64,000 nucleotides of DNA, from NCBI GenBank assembly GCA_036927565.1, contig JAYESD010000002.1, positions 220,723,882 through 220,787,881 of the forward strand. The letters are read 5' to 3'. Of the stretch, positions 33,515 through 44,683 are shown piece by piece (position 1 is the first letter of the stretch; every line of letters starts with the position of its first letter). A program made the translations under genes and the position numbers. The notes beneath the pieces are model-generated. The model was not told the origin of the DNA. It searched no databases and saw nothing but the letters and a program-made list of their open reading frames with translations. The stretch comes from Tuctoria greenei (taxonomy: Eukaryota; Streptophyta; Magnoliopsida; Poales; Poaceae).

Positions 33515-36331
33515 TGTGACGCCCGGTTCCAAAAACTGAACCAAGCTAATGCATATGTGTGCCCAGGATGTTCAACACACATACACGAGTGCAATCACAA
33601 AAGAGTATACAGAAAATTACCACAGAACAAGATTAATTATCAAATTTTATTACACAACCCATATTATCCTCGAATACAAGCTCTAATGAATATTAATGAC
33701 AAGTTCAAGTAATGCAGCGGAAATAAACTAATTAAGCAAACTAAGCAACTATGTAGCATAAGCGACAGGGTATGTATGCGCTACTCCAATCAACACCACA
33801 GGCAAAGCTGACGGTAGACACGGCCTAGAACTCCGCATTATCACCATTAAACTCATAATTCTGACCTGCAACTGTTGGGGGGGGGGATTGCAAGAGTGAG
33901 TACATGTCGTACTCAGCAAGTGTGAAAAGTATGACATGTGGCTAATTCAAATGACGACAATAATAATGGCTAAGTGCTGAAAAGTACAGTAAAACATTTG
34001 AAAAGCAATATATTACATGTATGTGAAATAAACCCATCATAATCATAAGTAATACCATAATACCAGTCCACAATTCACCATCCTCATCCATAATTCCAGA
34101 TTTCACCATTGCCAATAACCATATTCAATACAAAAAATAAGTCCATAGCCATCCATAACAAATACCAAACCATAACCATCCCAATTACCAATTTCCCTCT
34201 AATCATGTGGGTCATCCAGGCGCTCATAACCGGGAGCACGGCTATCATGATAGTTTATTTAGACTCTGCAGAGTTTGTACCTCTTTACCCACGTGTTTGT
34301 GATTTCATCACCCGTCGGCGACTAAATAACCTCCCTCATGCCAATTACACTTCCTTTGGTGTATGGCCAAGAGATCACAAAATAGCCTTTACAAAGGGAT
34401 TACTAGTCTATTCAGACCCCACTGAGGTTTCACCGGTGGCAATGCCTCCAACTGAGCACATCTTCAACAAAGGGCCACCTCTTGAGCCATTCGGATCCCA
34501 GGGTAGTCCCACCAATCATCAACAAACCCATTCCGACTACCCCTTCCCCGAGCATCCATAATGGTCCAAACAGCACTAGCAAAGCCCTAATTAATCAGCT
34601 ACGCCGCACCCATACTTGGCCTCGTGGTGGCACTGTAGTCCTGGCTTATTCTCGCATGAGCCGTTCCTTAGATCTAAAGCAAGCAAACCACCATAACATC
34701 CAACCCATCCACAAACCAGGCTTGCTTAGATCATCCATTACCATACCGTATCGACCAGTTCACATTAACCAGAAATCATTAATACATAATTAAACGTACA
34801 GTGTTGTTTTCCATCCCAATTAATTAAGCGAAGCAAAAGGTAAAAACCCTTCCCGACTCTCTACCATATATTCCAGGTGACAAGGGTGGTTAACAAAGCT
34901 AGTAAACTTCCTACCATAGGATTCCCATCAATTTGACACAAGCATGCAGTTTTGTAAACAAAACATTTATTTAAAAACAGGATCAATATGCTTCAAGGAC
35001 ACTTGCCTTGCTCTTGCTGTTGATTAGGGTCAAAGCCTTCAAACTCTTGATGCTGTAGATCCTCCGTGGCACTCTCTAGCGCAAATCCGTCGAATCCACA
35101 CAATAAACATACAAGACAAGAAACACAATCAAAGAGTGCACAAATATTACTCAATATGTCATGACATGCATGATAAATGCAAATGCAAGGTAGAACTTGT
35201 TACTTGATTGCTTTTAATGATAACTAACTAATTCTAATAGCTTTTAACAAGTTTATACAGGTTCGGGGTCGATTAGATCAAATTTTAGAATTAATTCAAC
35301 ACAATTTAACCAGAAAGATCGGACTAGTCCGCTAGGGACCGGACAAGTCCGCCCTCTGCGAGATCAGCAGATTAGGGTTTTCTAGATCGACGTGAATTTG
35401 GAGATTAGCGGTTGAATTCACATAAGGAAAAGATAATAGAAGGTATACCAGGTGTTTAGAACTCCAATGATTCAAGAAACTTGGAGGTAGCACTTGGATC
35501 TTGATGATCTAGGGTTGGTGATGAACTTGGGGATGAATGGGTGGTAAAGGACGAAATTTGGTGGAGATCTTGATCCTCCTTCATTTCCTCCTCTTCTTCT
35601 TCTTGCTTGGGATCTTCTCCTCCCTCCTTGATGGTGGCTCCCCACGAACTAGGGTTTGGGTGGGTGGAAAAGTGGCAAATAGATGTCAAGCCAAGGGTTG
35701 GGTTGTTTATATAGAGGTGGAGGCTAGGGTTAGATGGATTTCGAGTTTGGGATGAGTAGAGGCCGGTTTAGAGTCCCACATGGGCTCTAAAAGAGTTGGG
35801 CACGACGTCCCTAGGCCCACTTAACATGAAACCCAAGGAACAAGTCGTAAAACAAAAGGTCAATCTCGGAGTCACGAAATATCGGACAAGTCTGGACAGG
35901 ATCGGACTAGTCCGAAGTCGTCCAGAGAGAAAATCGGACAAGTCTGGCCTAAAATCGGACAAATCCGATCTTAGTCAGAAAGGAAAACGGACAAGTCTGC
36001 TGGAACACCGGACTAGTCCGGACAAGTCCAGGGACTTAACAAATTTTCAAGGATTCATGGAATACCGGACTAGTCCGCACAAGATCGGACAAGTCCAAAT
36101 TTTTCCAGAGCCAAAATCGGACTAGTCCGCAGCAAAAACAGACAAGTCCGTTTTTAGTCAGAGAGAAATCGGACTAGTCCGCAGCAAAACCGGACTAGTC
36201 CGCACTTTCCTACATTTTTAAGTGCGGTTTTGCTCCAAATCAATTTTAAACTTGTTCCTCTTGTTATGGGTTAATGTTAAACATGTATATGAAATATGCA
36301 AGGCATGATGCATGAAAATGAGGGTGTTACA
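33515..36331 (-). repeat. E2 5' LTR (right, 2817 bp)
   Basis: Starts TGTGACGCCC and ends GGTGTTACA on +. TATA box at 35705-35713; leader palindrome pair at 35320 and 35340; U3 palindrome array at 35883-36202. A 77-codon ORF in the transcribed strand (35689-35456) is open in both E2 LTRs. Confidence 0.94.
35883..36202. repeat. Phased palindrome array in E2 U3
   Basis: Thirteen sites start at 35883, 35903, 35935, 35956, 35988, 36009, 36019, 36066, 36086, 36118, 36139, 36170 and 36191. CGGACTAGTCCG is perfect at 35903, 36009, 36066, 36118, 36170 and 36191. Spacing is the same series as in E1, to within 1 bp. Confidence 0.92.
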
Positions 36332-36336
36332 TAGAA
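36332..36336. other. E2 target-site duplication, right copy (TAGAA)
   Basis: Matches 28224-28228. Confidence 0.92.
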
Positions 36337-36545
36337 CGTCTATGGCGAGCCACCTGGGGGTTGTCGGAGCTAAGTGCTCTGGCGGCGCCCACTGTACATG
36401 CTTAGAACATTGAGGGTGGCCCCCCAGAGGGTTGTCGGAGCTTGGTAGCTTTGATGGCGCCCACTGTCCATGCTTGGAACGTCGACAACGGGCCCCCTGA
36501 TTGTTGTCGGAGCTAAGTGCTTCAGCAGAATTCACCGTTACTGAG
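36337..36545 (-). repeat. Tat-R 3' tandem repeats, part 2
   Basis: Continues the 71-72 bp array. Landmarks are at 36394 and 36466 (72 bp apart). The unit broken by E2 has 14 bp before and 57 bp after the insertion, 71 in all. Confidence 0.85.
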
Positions 36546-37194
36546 CAAATCGCCATTGAATATTCATTTTCCGTGCACATAAGAAACAAGAAAAGCAATA
36601 AAATTCGTCCTTTTGTCTATAACTATTTGCGGGTTATTATACTTCTTTGAACTTTAGGTCCTATGGAACTCAACGGAATAACATAAGTGTACTGGTTAAA
36701 TCCCTTTAGGTCCGAACGCCTTCCGGACTCGCCCTACGGAGATTTGCCAGGATATAGGTAGAGTGGCGTACTTAGGGTACCCAACCAGACTATGTCGATA
36801 GCGCACTCCGGACCTATCATTTGCTTTTGGTTTTCAGGCGAGTAGACCATGTAGCAGTATAAGGACCCAAAAGGATATTACCAATGCAACTTATATATCA
36901 CACGAATATCCAGGAATAAACTTCAAAGGGATTGCACAACATTGTTATAGAAAAGAAGGAAAATATGATAAAAGTAACGAGCTTGCACAAAAGTAATGCA
37001 CGTGGAGTCTGTTTTCGCACAAAGATGTATTTCATTGTAGGTCCGAATAACAGGGGAGACAAGAACACACTTAAAGTATGGAACCAAGTTAAGTGTGCTA
37101 TTCATCTTTTTGTAACCCAGGGAAGATAAAGAAACACTTAAAGTACAAGGACCAAGTTAAGTGTGCTTTTTAACTAGGACCTACTAAGCTATGT
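36546..37194 (-). other. Tat-R 3' untranslated region
   Basis: No coding signal; reverse-complement similarity to Tat-L 7860-8400. A short internal duplication is seen: AAGTTAAGTGTGCT occurs at about 37086 and 37153. Confidence 0.65.
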
Positions 37195-39982
37195 TGTGAC
37201 ACCCAATTCCGAAAATGAACCAAGTGAACGCATATGTGTGCCCATGACGCTCAACACACATACACGAGTGCATTCACAAAAGGATATATAGAAAACTACC
37301 ACATAACTAGATTAATTAAGTACTTTTATTACACAATTTATAATATCCTTGAATACAAGCTCTAATGAATATTAATGACAAGTTTGAACTAATGGAGCGG
37401 AAATAACTACATAAGCAAACTAAGCAACTAAGCAAAATAAGCATAAGGGTAGCGCAACTCCAATCAACACCACCGGCAAAACTGACGGCAGACACGACCT
37501 AGAACTCCGCATTATCACCAATATCCTCACAATCCTGACCTGCATCTATTGGTGGGGGAATTGCCAGGGTGAGTAGATGTCGTACTCAGCAAGTGTGGAA
37601 AGTATGACATGTAGCTGATTCAAATGACGAACATAATAAATGCTAAGTGCTGAAAAGAACATTAAAACATTTGAAAAGCAGTGTTTTATATGTAAGTGAA
37701 GTAAACCCATCATAAACCATGTAGTTATCATAGTACCAATCCATGATTCATTACCATCATTCATATACCAGATTTCTCATTACTATTGACCATATCCATT
37801 ACCATAAACCATAATATAGTCCCAAAACCAAAACCCCTCTAATCATGTAGGTCATCCAGGTGCTCTTAACCGGGAGCACGACTATCATAATAGTTTTTAT
37901 ACTCTGCAGAGTTTGTACCACATTACCCACATCTTTGTAATTTCATCATCCGACGGCGACTAAAGAACCGACCTTATGCCAATTACACTTCTTTGGTGTA
38001 AGGCCAAGAGATCACAAAATAGCCTTTACAAAGGGATTACTAGCATGTACGGACCCACTGAGGTTTCACCGGTGGCGATGTCTTCAACCAAGGGCCCCCT
38101 CTAGTGCCATTCAGATCCCAGGGAGTCCCGCCTCAAATCCAAACCCAATCCGGCTCCCCTTCCCTGATGCGCCAAATAATCCATGCAAAACTAGCAATAC
38201 CCTAATTAATCAGCTCCGCCGCACCCGTACATGGCCTCGTGGTGGCACTGTTGTCCTGACATATTCTCGCATGAACCGGTCCTTAGATCTAAAGCAAGCA
38301 AACCACCATAGCATCCAACCTAATCCACATACCATGCTTGCTTAGATCACCCATTACCATATCATATTAACGAGTTCATATAACCATAATCTCATTAATG
38401 CATACTTAAATAGTATAGTTGTGTTCCCATCCCAATTAATTATGTGAAACAAAATGGTAAAAAGCCCTTCCCGACTCTCTACCATGTATTCCAGGTGACA
38501 AGGGTGGTTAAAGAGAGCTAGTAAACTTCCTATCATAGGATTCCCATCAAATTGACACAAGCATGCAGTTTTGAAAAACAAAACATTTATTGTAAAACGG
38601 GATCAATATGTTCAAGGACACTTGCCTTGCTCTTGGGCTTGATTTGGATCAAAGTCTTCAAATTCCTGGTGCTGGGGGTCCTCCCCAGCACTCTCTAGTG
38701 TAAATCTGTCTAAACCGCGCAATAAACTTACAAGACAAGAAGCACAATCAATAAGTGCACATATATTACTCAATATGACATTACATGCATGATTATTGTA
38801 AATGCGAAGCAAAGCTAGTTAATGAGTTGTTAATAATGTTTACTAACTTGTTCTAATATTATTTAACGAGTTTGGACAAGTTTTGGAATTGATTCGAATC
38901 AATTTAGATTTAATTCAGCAGGAAACATACAACAAAATTGGACTAGTCCGCTATAGAGTCGGACTAGTCCGCCCTTCATAGGAACATCGGATTAGGGTTT
39001 TCTCGATCGATGTGAATTTGGAGAAACGGGGGTGAATTCACGTGAGAAATAGAGAGTAGAAGGTATACTAGGTGTTTAGGACTCCAATGAATGAAGGGTT
39101 TTGGAGGCAACACTTGGATCTTGACGATCTAGGGTTGATGAAGAAAAGTTGATGGTGAATTGTTGATGAAGAACGAAAACATGATGGAGATCTTGATCCT
39201 CTTTCGTTTCCTCCTCTTCTTCTTCTTGCCCGGGATCTCCTTCTCCCTCCCTGATGGCGGCTCTCCACGAACTAGGGTTTGTGGACTTCAGTTGAGGCAA
39301 AAGGATGCAAGGTTGAGAGGTGGGGTTGTTTATATGGGGGTGGAGAGTTAGGGTTTGATGGATTTCGAGTTTGGGGTGGGTGGAGGACGGTGTGGGGTCT
39401 CACATGAGCTCCAAAAAGAGTTAGACATGATGTCCTTAGGCCCACTTAAGGTAAAACCCAAAAACATGTTGTGGAACAAAAGATCAACTCAGAATCGCGA
39501 TCACCGGACAAGTCCGCAAGAGGCCAGACTAGTCCAAAGTTAGACAGAGGGATATCGGACAAGTCCGGACTATATCAGACAAGTCCGAACTTGGTCAGAG
39601 GAAAAATAGACAAGTCTGGCCAAAACCGAAGAAGCCCGATTTTAGTCAGAGGGAAAACAGACAAGTGTGCTGGACATCGGACAACAAGGGACTTGGCGAA
39701 ATTTCAAGGAATTGGAATACCAGACTAGTCCGCAATGGACCGGACAAGTACAAAACTATACAAAGGCAAAAACTAGAATAGTCCGCACTAAAATGGACAT
39801 GTTCGATGGAGGTCAGAGAAAAATCAGACTAGTCCACACAAAAAACGGACTAGTCCGCACTTCACAGAAAAAGTGCGGTTTGGCTCTAAATTCATTTTAA
39901 ACTCGTTTCTTTTATGTGGATTAATGTCAAACATGTATTAAAATGTATGCAATGCATGATTCATGAAAATGAGGGTGTTACA
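37195..39982 (-). repeat. E3 3' LTR (2788 bp)
   Basis: TGTGACACCC...GGTGTTACA on +. TATA box decayed (TATAAAC preceded by CA, 39328-39336). Leader palindromes near 38938; U3 palindromes 39500-39870 are more degraded than in E2. Confidence 0.92.
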
Positions 39983-40369
39983 AACCTTCACCCCTTAAAA
40001 TGAATCTCGCCCTCGAGATTCGACGCGGAAGAGAGAAGATAGGGAAATTCCTTCTTGAGATCATCCTCTAGCTCCCAAGTTGGTTCCGATTCTGTATGAT
40101 GCTTCCATTGCACTTTCCACCATCGTATCACCTTGTTCCTTGTGACTCTCTCCTTGGTTAACAAGATTTTCACCGGTTGCTCAGCATAACTGAAATCTTC
40201 CTCTAACTCCAATTCTTCTATTGGAACTTGTTCTTCTGGTACCCTTTAACACTTCTTGAGCTGGAAAACATGAAAGACATCATGAACATATGATAAGTGA
40301 GTTGGCATCTCAAACTTATATGCTACTTCTCCTCGTTTGTCCAAAATCTTGAACGGCCCAACATATCGT
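39983..40369 (-). pseudogene. E3 integrase C-terminus with chromodomain
   Basis: From the E4 insertion point the minus strand reads the end of the GPFKIL segment, then SHLSYVHDVFHVFQLKK-like sequence. A chromodomain follows: KVIRWWKVQWKHHTESEPTW, then ELEDDLKKEFPYL. The WKHH...W...L pattern is that of plant Tekay-type chromodomains, which are thought to bind methylated histone H3 and steer integration to silent chromatin. The reading frame changes near 40213-40250. E4 is inserted in the RY codons of APRYVGPFK. Confidence 0.85.
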
Positions 40370-43037
40370 TGTGACACTCAGTTCCGAAAATTAACCAAGT
40401 GAACGCATATATGTGCCTAGAACGTTCAACACACATAAACGTGTGCAATCACAAAAGAGTATACAGAAAATTACCACAAGACAAGATTAATTTACCAAAT
40501 TTTATTACACAATTCATAACATCTTCCAATACAAGCTCTAATGAATATTAATTACATGTTCAACAATTGCAACAGAAAGAAACTAACTAAGCAACTGAGC
40601 AAAAGAGATAGCGCAGCTCCAACACTCCACAGGCAAAGTCGACGCTAGACACGACCTAGAACTCTACATTATCATCTTTGAACTCTCAATCCTGACCTGC
40701 AACTTTTGGTGGGGGGAATTGCAAGGGTGAGTACATGTCGTACTCAGCAAGTGTCGACAGTCTGACATGTAGCTAATTCAAATGACGAATATAATAATGG
40801 CTAAGTGCTGAAAATTACATTAAAACATTTGAAAAGCAATATAATATATGTATGTGAAGTAAACCCATCATCAACCATAATTATTAACATAGTACAAGTC
40901 CATATTCCATATCCATCACCATTATACCAGATTTTACCATTTGCCATTGACCATGTCCATTGCCATAATTAATAATACCATCCATAGCCATAACCATATT
41001 ATCAACCATAATCATAACCAATACCAAACCATCCCAAATCCCAAGTTTCCCTCTAATCATATGAGGGTCCAGGTTGCTCATCACCGGGAGCACGACTATC
41101 ATGATAGTTTTTAGACACAGTCTGCAGAGGTTGTACCACTTTACCCACGTGTTTGTGATTTCATCACCTTTCGATGACTATAGAATCACAATTACGCCAT
41201 CACACACTTCCTTAGGTGCGTGGCCAAGAGATCACAAACTAGCCTTTATAAAGGGATTACTAGCCTATTTAGACCCCACTGAGGTTTCACCAGTGGCGAT
41301 GTCTCCTACAGAGCACATCTTCAACCAAGGACCCCCTCTTGAGCCATTCGTATCCCAGGGTAGTCCCACAAATTGTCAACAAACCCAATCTGACTACCCC
41401 TTCCTCGAGCATACTTAATGGTCCAAATTGCACTAGCAAAGCCCTAATTAATCAGCTATGCCACACCCATACTTGGCCTCGTGGTGGCACTATAAATCCT
41501 GGATGGTCGCTCTACGAACCAATCCTTAGATCTAATGAAAGCAATACCACTATAACATCAGACCCATCCACATACAAGGCTTGCTTAGATCGCCCATTAC
41601 CATATCATATTAAACAGTTCGTATTAACCATAATCTCATTAATGCATAATTAAGTACTATAGTTGTTCCCACCCCAATTAATTAAGCGAGGCAAAAAGGT
41701 AGAAAGCCCATCCCAACTCTATACCATAATTTCCAGGTGACAAGGGTGGTTAAATAGAGCTAGTAAACTTCCTATGATAGGATTCCCATCAAATTGACAC
41801 AAGCATGCAGTTTTGCAAACAAAACATTTACTTTTAAAAAAAACAGCATCAATATGCTTCAAGGACACTTGCCGTGCTCTTGGGATTGGTTCGGGCCAAA
41901 GCCTTGAAACTCTTGGTCCTGGAGATCCTCCACAACACTCTCTAGCGCAAATCCATCTAATTCGCACAATAAACATACAAGACAAGTGTTACAATCAACA
42001 GATGCACAAATATTACTCAATATGGCAAGACCTACGTGATTAATGCAATTGTGAAGTAAAACTAGTTAATGTGTTGATTTTAATGTTTACTAACTAGTTC
42101 TAATAAGTTCCAACGAGTTTATACAGGTTTGGATTTGATTCGAAATTTTTTTTAGAATTAATTCAAAAGAAATTAACCAAGAAAATTGGACTAGTCCGCT
42201 AGGGACTAGACATGCCCGCACTTCGCAGAACTGGCGAACTAGGTTTTTCTAGATCGATGTGAATTTGGAAAAACGAGGTGGAATTCTCGTAAGGAAAAGG
42301 AAGTAGAAGGTGTACCATGTGCTTAGAACTCCAATGAATCAAGGATCTTGGAGGCAACACTTGGATCTTGACGATCTAGGGTTGATGAAGAACTTGAGAT
42401 GATTTGTTGATGAAGAACGCGAAGTTGATGGAGATCTTGACCCTCTTTTGTTTCCTCCTCTTCTTCTCCTTGCTCTAGATTTCCTTCTCCCTCCTTGGTG
42501 GCAGCTACTCACGAGCTAGGGTTTGGGTGAGGTGGAAAAGTGGCGAATAGATGTCAAGTCAAGGGGTGGGGTTATTTATGTAGAGGTGGAGGCTAGGGTT
42601 AGATGGATTTCGAGATTGAGATGAGTAGGGTCGGTTTAGAGTCCCACATGGGCTCTAAAAGAGTTAGGCACGGCGTCCCTAGGCCCATTTAATGTAAAGC
42701 CCAAGAAACAAGTTGTGAAACAAAAGATCAACTCAGAGTCGTGATTTATCGGTCAAGTCCGAAAAGGACCGGACTAGTCTGAAGTTGGATATAGAGAAAT
42801 AGGACAACTCTGGACTGGATATCGGACAAGTCCAAAATTATCCAGAGGGGAAAAACAGACAAGTTTGACCAAAAATCGGACAAGTCCGACTTTACTCATA
42901 GGAAAAAATGGACAAGTCTACTGGAACACCAGACTAGTCCGGACAAGTACAGGGACTTAGCAAAATTTTCAAGAAATTAGAACACTGGACTAACCTGCAC
43001 AGGACCGGACAAGTCCGAAAGTGTCTAGAGGGAAAAT
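40370..43037 (-). repeat. E4 3' LTR, U3 end deleted
   Basis: Starts TGTGACACTC. It stops within the palindrome array at GAGGGAAAATCT, where it joins integrase-tail sequence. About 220 bp of U3, the polypurine tract and the chromodomain are lost. The TATA position reads TTTATGTAG on + (decayed). Confidence 0.88.
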
Positions 43038-44006
43038 CTGCCTGTAATCCCAATTCTTCCATTGCACTTGTTCTTCTGGTACTCTCAAGCACTTCTTGAG
43101 CTGGGAAACATGAAACACATCATGGAAATCTGAAACGTGGGTTGGCATCTCCAATTTGTAGGCCACTTCTCCTGTTTTGCCCAAAATCTTGAACTGTCCA
43201 ATGTATCGTGGTGCTAGCTTGCCTCTTATGTTAAACTTCTTATGACCTCTCATTGTTGACACCTTGTGGTATATGAAATCCCCTGCTTCAAAGGCTAGTT
43301 TCCTTCTCCTATTGTCCGCATAGCATTTTTGCCTTGATTGAGCAGTCCTCAAGTTCTCGCGAATGACCTGAACTTGTTTTTCAGCTTCTAGCAACACATC
43401 CGGACCAAATAATTGAGTTTCTCCTGTCTCACTCCAGAATAAAGGTGTCCTACACTTCCTTCCAAAAAGTGCTTCATAGTGTGACATCTTCAAACTTGCT
43501 TAGTAACTATTGTTGTATGAAAACTCTACATATGGCAAGCTCTTGTCCCAACTTTTCCCATGCTTTAAAGCACAAGCTCTCAACATATCCTCCAAAATTT
43601 GATTGGTCCCCTCAGTTTGTCTATCCATTTGGGGGTGATATGCTGAACTAAAATTTAACCTTTTTCCCAAAGCTTCATGCAACTTTTGCCAAAACCTAGA
43701 GGTAAATTGAGAACCTCGATCTGAAACTATCTTATTTGAAGCTCCATGCAAACACACTATTCTTCCCATATACAGTTCAACCAACTATTCTCTATTAAAG
43801 GTGGTCTTGACGGGAATAAAGTGAGATGACTTAGTCAATCGATCCACAATTACCCATATTGAGTCATAACCGGACTGGGTACGCGGTAACCCAACTATAA
43901 AGTCCATTCCGATTTATTCCCACTTCCATTTTGGAATCTTCAATGCTTGCAATAATCCAGCTGGCCTTTGATGTTCTGCCTTCACTCATTGGCACACATC
44001 ACACAA
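43038..44006 (-). pseudogene. E4 integrase remnant
   Basis: Open in two pieces: 43784-43500 (HGASNKIVSDRGSQFTSRFW with catalytic Asp, then QTEGTNQILEDML with catalytic Glu, ending in YNNSY) and 43493-42990 (KMSHYEALFGRKCRTPLFW to VFHVSQLKKCLRVPEEQVQ). A TAA at about 43498 separates them. The zinc-domain region contains the TGA shared with E1 and E3 (43986-43988). Inactive. Confidence 0.87.
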
Positions 44007-44250
44007 GGCTAGGTTCTTGAACACGTTGCTGATTTGTTGCCGAATGTGTAGCCTTGTTTACCAGACGGTTACTGTGACACATAAATTTTAGGATTGACTC
44101 CTTCATCATTGTCAATTGCACGGTCTTGGTGGCACACTGAATTGCTCCATCGTGCTTCTGTAGCCCATCCATTCCAAGTAGGATGTCACAATCCCCCCCC
44201 CCCTTAGAATACCTACATCCTCGTCGGTCAACGTTCAAAGCCAAAAACAT
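44007..44250 (-). other. Patch from a different chromovirus family in E4
   Basis: Integrase similarity to the sister copies ends at about 44006. The following minus-strand text reads a protease-like CDILLGMDGLQKHDGAIQCA, then TKTVQLT, which differs from the family's DIILGMDWLRKHNGVIECAT. A C11-type tract interrupts it near 44195. From 44251 similarity to the family protease resumes. Confidence 0.6.
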
Positions 44251-44666
44251 CCCCTCGTGTCCAATCCTTGAGAATCCAAAAAAATGATGTTGGCGAGGAA
44301 TTCTACATCCTTATGGAAATACTTACCTTTGTTCATACTATCTTGTTCTCATCTTCCATATAGCTTCGTCTAAAATAGTCAATCTTCTAGTTGTGTCCAT
44401 CTTCCATTGAGAGAGGTTGAACGAGATACAAAAGAGAGATAGAACGAATTCCCAACTATATGCATCAAGGGATATAAAAGTAAACAACTGGCTACACTAG
44501 CCTATATGTACATGGCAATGCTAAAGCATCCGAAAATCCTCTATTAAGCACACAAGCAACCCATATATAGCAAACAACACACCAAACAAAAAAACCTCGA
44601 TTCCTGAGCGATCCTATGTGCTCTAAAGTGTCCATTCTATCTAGGTTGCGTCCTACGGTCAACCTG
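44251..44666 (-). other. E4 residual protease and untranslated leader
   Basis: A short protease remnant (CCTTGAGAATCCAAAA block near 44262), then a junction near 44390 into the leader before gag (CCCAACTATATGCATCAAGG). No gag codons remain. Confidence 0.65.
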
Positions 44667-44680
44667 CGGCTCTGATACCA
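44667..44680 (-). promoter_or_regulatory. E4 primer-binding site, one base changed
   Basis: TGGTATCAGAGCCG on the minus strand; the last base differs from the consensus A. Confidence 0.85.
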
Positions 44681-44683
44681 ATT

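Larger units (their letters stand above)
28229..36331 (-). mobile_element. E2: internally deleted chromovirus, complete ends
   Basis: 8103 bp, with two LTRs (28229-31565, 33515-36331), an intact Met-tRNA primer site, gag and protease remains, and 5-bp duplications. Integrase, RNase H, RT and most of the chromodomain region are absent: sequence jumps from the 3' untranslated/chromodomain region straight into protease at about 31663-31669, over a shared TTGCTTC. The first about 207 bp of the two LTRs differ at only four places by eye, so this is the youngest copy in the window. Confidence 0.94.
23172..37194 (-). mobile_element. Tat-R: second Tat-lineage element, minus strand, interrupted by E2 and E3
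   Basis: It has the same plan as Tat-L in reverse orientation: 3' LTR (23172-24028), polypurine tract, antisense gene now on + (24545-27757), tandem 3' repeats, then 3' region up to 37194. E2 interrupts the repeats (28229-36331, plus duplication). E3 interrupts it again at 37195, probably within about 200 bp of the end of pol. Pol and the 5' LTR lie beyond the window. It inserted into the Athila envelope-like ORF. Confidence 0.87.
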
